DNA from: Oxytricha trifallax
Taxonomy: Eukaryota; Ciliophora; Spirotrichea; Sporadotrichida; Oxytrichidae
Length of the DNA: 64,000 bases
Reading direction: 5' to 3'
Assembly (NCBI GenBank): GCA_000711775.1
Contig: ARYC01002602.1
Coordinates: forward strand, 1-64,000
Shown here: piece by piece, positions 55,040 to 64,000 of the stretch
Layout of the letters: every line of letters starts with the position of its first letter
Numbering within the stretch: position 1 is the stretch's first letter
The notes under the pieces: generated by a model
Databases searched by the model: none
The model's input: only the letters and a program-made list of their open reading frames with translations
What the model was told of the DNA's origin: nothing
Translations under genes and position numbers: made by a program

Positions 55040-55960
55040 CTAAACTATCATGATGGCAATTCTTGAAGATATTAAAAAGAATACTTTAAATTCAGATGAA
55101 TTGATGGCCCATTATTATAATTACATAAATACGACTTTTATTTTGCAAGAAAATTATTGGTAACCTTAAGTAAAACATTATCAAAATCAATATTAGTGAT
55201 TCAAAATTTAATAGCTGTATTTGAGCAAAAGTGTGATGAGTTTATTATATTTAACTGAAGAGCAAGCATCAAACTTCTAAGACTCTGAGACTCAGTACAA
55301 CAAGGTGAAAAAATTAATTACAATTACCTAGGAATTCTATAATTATTGAGCTTGAAAAGAAGGACAACTTCTCACAAAATAGAGGCATGAGTCCTTATGG
55401 AAGTTTAAACATTTCACACAATAATGCACAAAAAAATCCTTAAAAAAGTTTAAACGTTTGTTAGGAAACAAATTACTCATTTTATTTCAAAAGTGATTCA
55501 AGAGCATCATTGCATAAAAAAGAAATTGTAAACTTGAGGAAGATAATTATTAATTACTAGAAAGATATTTAGATATGACCAGCCACAAAGATAGCCAGTT
55601 GACTCCACAACATAACTACCAACTAACCAAGCTTAGTCTTTGATTCCCAGTTGTTAATTTCATATAGTGTTTCAAAAAAGACAAGATTTTAATGAATGCT
55701 GACGAAGCTATAATTTATAGCGACTATCAATGATGCTAAAGCTTAGAATAATATCGTAGTATATGAGGTCTTTAGTGATGGCCGCGTCGCTTTCTACGCC
55801 AATCATTGTATTATAACTTGCTTCACATTTTTATTGTTTGTCGTGAAACTTATTGAGGAGTTAAATAAGCACTATAAAGACTGGAAATAAAAATACACTA
55901 TCTAAATTGATAATTATCGAGATATATTTAATATTAAAATTATAGAAATGTATATTTATT
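55040..55960 (+). pseudogene. Second decayed DDE-type transposase
   Basis: Ciliate-code reading of 55570-55900 gives QCFKKDKILMNADEAIIYS, resembling the first-Asp block of TBE-like transposases (IHADEA). After a frame change it gives INDAKAQNNIVVYEVFSDG, FTFLLFVVKLIEELNKHYKD and WKQKYTIQIDNYRDI, where IQIDN is a plausible second-Asp block. Upstream text (LTPQHNYQLTKLSL) has TGAs. The third acidic motif and terminal repeats were not found. It differs from the TBE and from the 22.4-kb element, so it is a separate family. Confidence 0.5.
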
Positions 55961-56532
55961 ATATATTGATGTTCCAAATTATATTGGATTTATCATAAGT
56001 AATGTATAAACAGTTTATAAATATACTTTTTTGTAAATGTGGGTAAATATCAAATTCTTAAGCTCTTTTCTCCACTTTAGTTTATAATTATATTAAAAGT
56101 ATCTTATATTATTAAATATGTAATTATCTAAATTTAATGTAAAAATTATTCAAATATAAGATTGATAAATTAAAAAATAAAATAATTTCTAACAATTGTA
56201 ATGTTCATTATGGAACAAATATTATTTCTTACAAAAAGCATCATAACTATTAATCATGATTCAATATAAGAATAATAAGAATAACAGAAATAACTTAAAA
56301 TTAACTCTCAAGTTTAATATAAATCACTTTATTACCTTTAATTTAATGATTATTAACTATTCTCAACACTTGTTATCATAAAGATATAACTATAATTTAT
56401 AAAACTAATAATAGATTGATATTACGAAAATATGAAGTAATCAAAATACAATAAATAATTAAATTTCTTTACTTTAATTTATATTTATAACACCTATTTC
56501 AGCCATTGTAGACCTATTAAATAGATATCTAA

Positions 56533-56957
56533 ATATTATTATTGGGGGGGGGGAAGTTTTCTGCCCATAATGGTAGTTACCTGCCTCCTTCGGAAGTTTC
56601 CTGCCCCATATATAAAAAAAGATTTAATATTTATAAATTTTTCATAACCTTTAACATCAATTATGATTTAATTATTTGTAATCTAGCATCAAATCTTATA
56701 TCTAACTTGATAAAGATTTCAAATTTTAATGAGAAGCTTGTTAATTATTTATTAAAAACAATAAGTTAAGCATTGTTTTTATTATATAATAAAACAAAAA
56801 ATTTATATATACCTTATAAATTACATTTTAGAAAAAAGTTATTTCATAAATGGGGATGGCAATTAAACTTGGGATTTACATGTTTCTAATGTTATTATTG
56901 AAAAAAAATACAAATACAATTTTTGTGGCAGGAAACTTCCTCCCCCAGTATTATTGT
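56533..56957. mobile_element. Short inverted-repeat element with G10 tip
   Basis: Left tip tattattattgggggggggg then aagttttctgcc; right tip is the inverted ggcaggaaacttcctccccc then agtattattg. An extra internal copy of the tip (cggaagtttcctgcccc) lies near 56590. The interior is AT-rich and non-coding; the 56542-56769 ATG frame is incidental to the element. Confidence 0.75.
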
Positions 56958-57379
56958 ATAGAATAAATTTTACAACTCACTTATTCAATCCAATTTTGAT
57001 AAATACATCTTATCATAGTAGAAATTTGACTGTAGACTTGTTTCATAGACTTTAGCTTCTTGTGTTGCTTATGGGTTAATATCTGTTTGAGGAGGCACTA
57101 ATAGAACATGAATATAGATTTATCAAAAATAAGCAATTCAATATACCTAGCGCATCAACTTAATCAAGATAAATTAGCATATATATTTATATTAAATGAT
57201 CTTTAGTAATAGTACGAGTCCCAAAGATTGATAATTGAAGTATATATAATAAAACAATAGACCCTCTCAGAGCATCAACAACATACTAATGTGATACTAG
57301 ATAAAAGGATAGATTACCTAAATAATAGTATTAACTTTGGTATCATATAAAAAAAGAGTGGTTGCTAAGTTGCTTGAAT

Positions 57380-57775
57380 TGATGGTGTAATTTAGAAGAT
57401 TAGGATATCAATACTAAAGCCAACAATTATATTGAAAGAAAGACAGTTTCGATGAAGTTTAGGAGGTATATCAAATTGCATTGTGAGCAAGAATAAACAG
57501 AAATAATCAAGAGAGACTTGATCTCAGCCTAAATATCTAATTTAAATGAGGAGCAGAAACTATCGCCATGAATCAATTAAGAAGTTGATATAATGTAGTA
57601 AAATGTAAAACATTCATTCGAGGATTGCATTAATTTTGAAAATTAAAGTGACCTTGATGAAGTTGTGAAGATGAAAAGTAATGAGGAAGATTGTGGCATC
57701 GATTGCACCGCATACATGAAGTAGAGCAAATAAGTAGGGCACAATAATGATGAAATTATGTAATAATATATTTGA
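57380..57775 (+). CDS. Hypothetical gene 3' end, one in-frame TGA
   Basis: Ciliate-code frame reads NLEDQDINTKANNYIERKTV, EIIKRDLISAQISNLNEEQK, then after one TGA NQEVDIMQQNVKHSFEDCIN and KMKSNEEDCGIDCTAYMKQS, ending on TGA at 57773. It is acidic and polar and looks like the C-terminus of a soluble protein. The TGA (near 57566) may be a mutation or mark an IES. Unrecognised. Confidence 0.4.
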
Positions 57776-57779
57776 ATAT

Positions 57780-59165
57780 TCAAATAGTTGAAATAATTAA
57801 AGAAATAAACTATAAAATTTATTTATTATTAAAATATACTTCTAGAGTAATTCCTTTATTATATTTATAATCATATTTATTTATTATTAAATATATTTAA
57901 TGAATTATAGTGTGGCAGTATTAAGAAAAATCAACTATTTATTTATTTTATCTATCATTATTTTATTATATTTATTGCATCATTTTATTTATAAATTCAC
58001 AAGTTTAATTTAGATTAATAATTATAAACTTTGATATTTAAAGAAATTTGTAAATTTATATTATTTTAATCATCATAATTCTATTATTTAATCTAATAAA
58101 TAAACTGTATAGATTTTATAATTCAGGATTTTGTTGTCAAAATAATTTGTTGATCAGAAATTTCTAAATCTAACTTTCATTTTTATTATATATAATCAGT
58201 TTATTGATAGAGCAATATTTAGAGAGCTCATTTATACTAAAAATTTAATTAAGTTTATATATCAGTAAAGCATTTTCAATAGAATTAAGGAGGTTTAGAA
58301 AACATCAGTCAGTAAAATATAAAAAAATATAATTTAAAAATGAGATTTTTTATTATTTATTAATTATAATTCATGAATTAATCATCAATGATATTTATTA
58401 TTTTAAACTTATATAGTTACAATATGTATTTCTATAATAACTAATTCATTTGAACTTAATAAAATATTATTCCTCAGTGATTGAGGATGTAAATGATCAA
58501 TTTATTACAATTGAATAGAAATATAAGTGTATTTCACTCTACCAGTATTCTTTTAACAGTTATTCAAAACAAACTTTTAGGCAACCAGACTGCCACTGAG
58601 GGAAAGTTAACTATCGTTGGTTCACTGCATGATTCATGCAATTAACTTCTATGAGGAGGATCCTTTTTTTGATTTAATTGAGGGGCTGTGAGTTATTATT
58701 ATCAAAGATATCATCAAACACAAGCTAGAAAGCTAGAAATTCAATGGAAAAATAGGGTTAATTCTATAAACTTAAGAAAAATTCTCTACACATAGCGATA
58801 TAGCAGATTGGTACATTTTTTAAATTATTCACATTCTTTTTGATTATGAGTTGATTTTAGTAAAGTTGATGGCATGTCATCTCTTTATGGCAAAATAATC
58901 ACAAGATATCAATTTAGTTAAGATATTTTTTCCAAATTTAAACAAACCAGAGTACAACATAAATACCAGAATTTAAATGAGAGCGAGCTGCAATGCGGAG
59001 CTTCTATCAAGGTTGTTACAAAATGAAACATTATAGAATCTGTTTTAAAAAGCACTATTAACATCGATAATTACAAGAAATAAGTATTCCGATGCTTTTT
59101 TATATTTAGCCTTACAGATTTTTTCTCTTCAGATTTTTGAGCTGATTATTTACAATCCTTTAAAA
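57780..59165. other. AT-rich region with scattered coding-like patches
   Basis: Almost pure AT to about 58480. From 58520 to 59165 the plus strand shows short protein-like stretches in changing frames (LLGNQTATEGKLTIVGSLHD; ELLLSKISSNTSQKARNSM). These may be 5' segments of the frame at 59170 separated by IESs. Confidence 0.3.
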
Positions 59166-59169
59166 AATA

Positions 59170-59454
59170 ATGAAGGAAGCATATAAGAAAAAGGGAGCTA
59201 ACATTTAATGGTCTTTAGTTTCAAGCAGAATCATGTACACAACAGACTGGTAAAAATAACAGGAATTTGATGAGAAAATGCGACAGCAAATACCGAGTCA
59301 AGGATCAATATTTTATCGATATTAAAAAGATAAACTTTGTCAAGTGAAGGTGAACATTACTTAAAGCTTTGATGTAAATCCTAAAAGCCTAAGATAGGAG
59401 CTTTATCATAAAAATGCTTTAAAGAGTCGACAGAGAAGAGTAGGGAAGTAATGA
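59170..59454 (+). CDS. Hypothetical 94-aa frame
   Basis: ATG 59170 to TGA 59452 in the ciliate code: MKEAYKKKGANIQWSLVSSR, QQEFDEKMRQQIPSQGSIFY, KDKLCQVKVNITQSFDVNPK, SLRQELYHKNALKSRQRRVG. Its composition is protein-like and basic. Upstream sequence suggests it continues an earlier frame. Unrecognised. Confidence 0.4.
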
Positions 59455-59730
59455 AGAAGGAGAAATTATTCTTGAATTAGGAGCTTAGTGAGTGTGATTT
59501 GCAATATATTTATATCTAAAAGTACTAAGAACGTCTTTAAGAAAATGAATAAGTTCAGGTAAGATTTGAAATAAAATAGTCAGAGCTACCTATAATGAAA
59601 CATTCTATAGTAGCCATTATCTTTGGCATTTTTATGTATTTATATAATTAAAATTAGTATAAATAATAAATTAAATACAATCTTCTATTAAAGATTAATC
59701 TAGATTTTTTATATATAAAATCCATTAATT

Positions 59731-60131
59731 TTGGCGTCGGCAAATTTAAAATTTTGACGACGTATGCAGGCGATTTCTATATTATTAAAAAAATATCATA
59801 GATTAAGCCAATAGTATAGCTTAAGTTTAGGATTCAAAATCCTTTTTAATTATGAGAAATCCTTAAGAATCTATAATGATCTTGATAGAATTTAGAAAAT
59901 TAAAAAAGGAATAAAACAAAGTCAAAACTTCAGTAAAAATATTATTATAGAATAAATTAAGGGTTTTATTGTAATTCCTAAAGGAAAAGTATAGATCTTA
60001 GAGGATTAACTTATATTTAAATGATTTTTGAATCAATAATTTAAGTTTAACTAATATATTAATTCATTTATTTAATTAAATAAATAAAAATCCCCTGCAT
60101 GCGTCGGCAAATTTTAAAATTTGCCAACGCA
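59731..60131. mobile_element. About 400-bp element with self-palindromic inverted ends
   Basis: Left end ttggcgtcggcaaatttaaa...cgacgtatgcagg; right end is its inverted form (cctgcatgcgtcggcaaatt...tttgccaacgca). Each end is itself a hairpin centred on tttaaaattt. The interior is AT-rich and non-coding. The same hairpin style occurs at 18236-18300 and 32492-32530. Confidence 0.65.
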
Positions 60132-60134
60132 TTT

Positions 60135-61540
60135 ACTTAAAAAATATATTAACTTTATATAATGATTAGTAACCCAGTGATTGAGTTTGATTAAATTTAA
60201 TGTATTAAATATACAAGATTTTATTATATTTTATAGGATAAATGTAAAAGTCATGGTTTTTATTGATTATCTTAATGATATCTAAGAACATATTGTAAAT
60301 AAAGCAAAGATAGCTTTGAAATGGGTATTTTTTAAGAATTAGCTTTAAAGTTTAGATTATACAATAGAAATTATGAAAAAATATTAAAGAAAAATTTCTT
60401 GAACAAATGCAGCTTAAACGATTATAACTATCTATAAATGAAGGTCCATTAACACTTGAAACATAATATGCAATTATGTGAAGAGCTGTCCTCCAAAGAT
60501 CTATCATATCTCATACAAGATTTACAAAAGAATAAGTTATAATTCTAAATAAAAAAAAATAGAAAAGAACACGGTTTTACAAGCTCAGACCAAAATAAAT
60601 CAATGAAAATCAAAATCTAATGGAGTGATGATGAAAAGATGTAAAAGTATAAGAAAAATAAATCTGCGATTAATAATAAAGTTTTTATGAATTTTTGTAT
60701 GTAATATAATATAGTATTCAGTATCTATATAATTTATTGCATCATAATATCAAATCTTCGGTTTTAATGATAAATTAAAATTGATATGTGAAAATTATAT
60801 TTAAATAAGTTTTATATAATTATTGTTAGCTAAAATAAAGTTGGTAAAATTGGACTATTTTGGGTTCATTATTTAAAAAAATTATAAAATTATCTAGATT
60901 TTATTATTAATAGTATTATTTAATCGCATAATGCAGGAAGTTATTTTATTGCAAAACATAGCAAAACAAATAATTCAATATTAAAATAAGTTATTTAGCT
61001 TTTATGGTACCCTAAAATAGTACGGTTAATAGTAAGTCCCTTTTTTTATGAATTATTTTTTTATAAGGATTAATCATATTGTTTAATTTTTGACATACTT
61101 AACTGACTCTTATTGTTGTTATGCTATATTTATTTAAATTATATGTTCCATACTTTTATAATAAAAAATATGAGGACTAAGATTTACAATAAAAACATGC
61201 AAATGTCCAACTAACTTTTACTTTTTCTTTTACCTTATCGAATGATATCTTCTTTTACTCTATTATTTCCTCAGCTTTTTCCTGTCCCTTCATGTATATG
61301 CTTTATTCTAAAAAATTATGAAAATATTAATACAAATTGCTCCCCTATATCTACCCTCACTCAATATTTATAATAAAAAGGGATTATAGTCATATATTAG
61401 TTATTGTAGTGAACATGAATAAAGATAAGTCATAATTTTTGAAGTTATGAGTTGGATGATACCTGAATTGATGAAATAAAATTGACTAGCATTAAGTTTA
61501 AACATTACTGTTACTTCGTTTTTTAGGAAGTGTCTTTCAA
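60135..61540. other. AT-rich region without a clear gene
   Basis: Nothing supportable. A few Lys/Asn-rich open stretches reflect base composition. Confidence 0.4.
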
Positions 61541-61548
61541 TTTTCATA

Positions 61549-62053
61549 TTGATTGGTAATATCAGTGGACTCTATGATTTTATAAATATATATTTAAATA
61601 GAGGTTTTTTATTAAAATATAAATTTATTTGCAAGTATTTCTTATCATATTGCTTTATAAATATTATTCTTAATATTCTTTTAACTTTAATTTGGGAGTT
61701 TTTCAGATTTGATAAAGTTTTTTATAATAACATTAAAGGAGCTTGTTTAATGACTCTAGTATCATAATGGTATAATATTCTCTCTAAAGTTTTAGAGAGA
61801 ATACTTATTTTAGCGAAAAGACTTTTAGCTATCAATTATTAAAGTAATTACATCTTTATATATCCCAATTACCCAATATAACCAATAGTATTTTATATAA
61901 TTTTCTCTTTGTCACTTGATACACTGCTTTATTATTTAGATCAATTTATAATAAACTATCGGAAAATTTCTATTAGATTTAGTTATTTTATATTCCTTTA
62001 TGAGCGTCATCATGTAATAATTTGTTTCAATCCTTAATAAAGACCATTATGAT
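61549..62053 (+). other. Long ciliate-code open frame, hydrophobic
   Basis: ATG 61549 (MIGNISGLYDFINIYLNRGF) gives 72 codons in the standard code and about 167 if TAA is Gln. One or two hydrophobic runs (YCFINIILNILLTLIWEF) could span a membrane. In DNA this AT-rich such frames arise by chance, so it is only a possibility. A hairpin, tattctctctaaag against ttttagagagaata, lies at 61772-61799. Confidence 0.25.
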
Positions 62054-62448
62054 TGTTATAATTAAGAAATAATAAGTAATAAATGAAGCTTTAGAGGAAT
62101 CTGCCAATTGGATTGGTAATATTCATTGTCTCTTTAATCTTAAATATGGTGCTTTATTGTTGGAGGTTAGAGTGAGTTTATTGAATAGTGTTTATTACCA
62201 ATTTAAATATTTATTAAGCAAATATATTCGAAATGTGGAAGTTGTTACAAGTAAATCAAAAAACGATAGTATTAGAAATTTATCTTATTTTTTCTTAAAA
62301 AAGTGAGTAATTTTGAACATATTACTCTCTGAATTAAACAGATATTAAAAGGTAACGCAATAGCTCGCCATATTCAAGAGTGATTGATTACTTAATCGAT
62401 TTTTACAGTTCAAAAAAGCAAGCGCAAACTGGAATACTTTTAATCATT

Positions 62449-62998
62449 TCATTTTGCGACAAAATTCTTTGAGATCCAGTCGAGACCTTCGTAGTGACCA
62501 TCACCAGTAACGGCGCAAGTGCTTTGGATGAACCAAATTCTACCTCTAATGGTGTGGAGTCCGAGCTTATCAATGATCCCTGGGCAGGTCATAGCGCCTA
62601 GAAGATCTTGTTTGTTGGCGAATACCAAAAGAACTGCATCCTTGAGTTCCATCTGAGTAATCATCTTAAGGAGCTCTTCTCTGGCATCATCAACTCTATC
62701 TCTATCGTTAAAGTCAACGACGAAGATAAGACCTGAAGTTTTATAGTAGTAGTGTATCCAGAGAAGTCTGATCTTGTCTTGATCGCCTACACACTCATAC
62801 TGTGAAACTGTTTTCTTGTAGTCAACATTCTCGACATTCAAGCCGATGGTTGGAATGGTTGTGACGACATCACCGAGCTTGAGTATGTACAGGATGATGG
62901 TCTTACCTGCAGCATCGAGACCGACCATGAGAATTCTTTTCTCTTTCTTACCCATAAGTCTTTACCAAACTTTGGAGAACACTGAAGCCCAATTTTTC
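62449..62998 (-). CDS. ARF-family small GTPase, divergent, 5' end missing
   Basis: P-loop GLDAAGKT, switch [16 protein letters not shown] and [15 protein letters not shown] identify an ARF-family GTPase (membrane-traffic switch). The frame ends in TGA at 62449. The in-frame ATG at 62955 (MGKKEKRI) lies inside the usual ARF sequence. Reading the upstream TAA (62959-62961) as Gln extends it to [13 protein letters not shown], which matches the normal amphipathic N-terminal helix, so the real start is further 5'. Only a Lys-rich run lies beyond; the initiating Met-Gly (myristoylation site) is absent and would need another exon or gene segment. Switch II is abnormal: WDVGGQDK of ARFs reads ECVGDQDK, losing Trp, the DxxG Asp and one Gly. 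It is GC-rich for the window and has no internal frame breaks. It may be a paralogue with altered nucleotide handling. Confidence 0.85.
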
Positions 62999-63009
62999 TT
63001 TTTAATTGT

Positions 63010-64000
63010 AATAAAATTTGATTTAATAAAATTCTAGCTCTATAGTTTATTGAATTTACTTGTTATAATATCCACATTTCGAATGTACTTGCTTAATATT
63101 ATATAACTCTTGTACTTATGAATTCCTATTCCAAAGCATATAATAGAGATTTGTGATTTTGAGGTATTAATTGATTCTTTGAATTAAATTAGGGATAAAG
63201 GTAGTCTTTTTTACTATAAAAGATGGTTTTATGTAGTGATTTAAGAGTTTCATGAGTTAGATAATCTAATCTAGCTACCTCTTAAAAGTTGTGTGATATT
63301 TTAGTAATAATTTGTTTTTCATTTTAAGTTAGATTTCTCTTTTCGAGAATAATTTTCGTTCAATTTATAGAGTTTTAACTATATTTAAATATTATGATTA
63401 TAATTATGTATTATTTAAATAGGTTTTTTATTGATTATTGGAATATATTATTAAAATTAATTTTATTAAATTCGATTTTAAGTTGATTATATTTACATTA
63501 ATTTAATGAAATACCATTTCTCAATTAAGTACGAAAATTTGGAATGTAATAGATTTAAATATAAATTACACACCATGATTGATTATTTTATAAAAGCAAT
63601 TAATTGAGTCAATCACTTAAGTAATTTGATAGAACTTAGAAAATTTATAACAATAATTATTCAATATAATCTAATTTAATATTTATTTATATATGCTTAA
63701 CTCTCGTTCTTCAATTTTAATTGATCAATGAGAATTAATTATTTATGATGAATTTTAAATTCCAATATTTTTTTATAAAAAGATTGTGATTGAATAAAAA
63801 TATATTAATATCAATACGATTATAAATTACAGCAATAAACAATAATAATAATATTAATACTTGACGGAATAGGTATATTTAACAATATTAAATCATTTTA
63901 CAAAAGTAGATATTCTAAAAAATTTGATGTTCAGTACTTCATTTCATATCTAAACAAAAGTCTTTTATATAATAAATCATATTTAATTATGGTAATGAAA
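63010..64000. other. AT-rich region without a clear gene
   Basis: No gene, repeat or missing first exon of the ARF-like gene could be found in this stretch. Confidence 0.4.

Noticed and set aside
62846..63037. 63-aa plus-strand frame opposite the ARF-like gene
   Set aside because: Antisense shadow of the ARF 5' region; no independent evidence.
1..64000. CRISPR arrays, rRNA genes, prokaryotic promoters, ribosome-binding sites or riboswitches
   Set aside because: None seen, and the code, introns and transposons show a ciliate nucleus, so such signals are not expected.

Overview
The window looks like germline (micronuclear) DNA of a hypotrich (spirotrich) ciliate. Four things in the sequence point this way. 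(1) Two copies of a telomere-bearing-element (TBE) type transposon end in C4A4C4-type repeats and are flanked by ATT/AAT. (2) Conserved glutamine positions, and whole reading frames, are crossed by TAA and TAG, while real frames close on TGA, so TAA and TAG must be read as Gln. ORFs called with the standard code therefore cut nearly every gene here into pieces. (3) Introns are tiny (about 32-41 nt, GTAA...TAG). (4) Several frames become continuous only when a short segment flanked by a 3-5 nt direct repeat is left out, as expected for internal eliminated sequences (IESs) and their pointers. Species identification is beyond what I can see.

Layout. 1-1530: 3' part of a TBE in reverse orientation. 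2.5-8.1 kb: a cluster of small ciliate-code genes, including a compact pair at 3615-5074 and a decayed YHYH-domain-like gene at about 5.4-6.0 kb. 8.77-18.1 kb: non-LTR retrotransposon (LINE) remains, consisting of endonuclease-reverse transcriptase, an ORF1-like region broken by a long palindromic insertion, then a second endonuclease fragment. 18.7-29.4 kb: the most gene-rich stretch. It holds an MT-A70 family adenine methyltransferase, a 245-codon unknown frame, an acidic-tailed gene end, a dead DDE transposase, a gene with a basic coiled-coil tail split by a TA-flanked inverted-repeat element, a SecA-like helicase gene, and a small two-exon gene. 29.9-36.4 kb: a second LINE (RT then ORF1-like) with insertions, followed by a 1-kb foldback element. 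38.3-39.5 kb: an unknown 341-codon gene with one candidate 13-nt IES. 40-47 kb: AT-rich DNA with isolated frames and a GC-tipped foldback element. 47,993-52,052: a complete but defective TBE (4060 bp). 52-53.2 kb: an ORF1-like LINE fragment carrying a possible tRNA-derived SINE. 53-62 kb: AT-rich DNA with another dead DDE transposase, two inverted-repeat elements and isolated frames. 62.4-63.0 kb: an ARF-family small GTPase with a damaged switch II.

How it fits together. Much of the window is dead or non-autonomous mobile DNA interleaved with short genes. In hypotrichs, development removes the mobile DNA and IESs and keeps gene segments on small macronuclear chromosomes. The methyltransferase, helicase-like, coiled-coil and hypothetical genes are candidates for retained sequence. 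The ARF-like gene lacks its first exon here and could be a germline-limited or decaying paralogue. Short frame-breaking segments between direct repeats are read here as IESs, but in any single case replication slippage in a pseudogene would look the same. No tRNA, rRNA, CRISPR array or prokaryotic regulatory signal was found.
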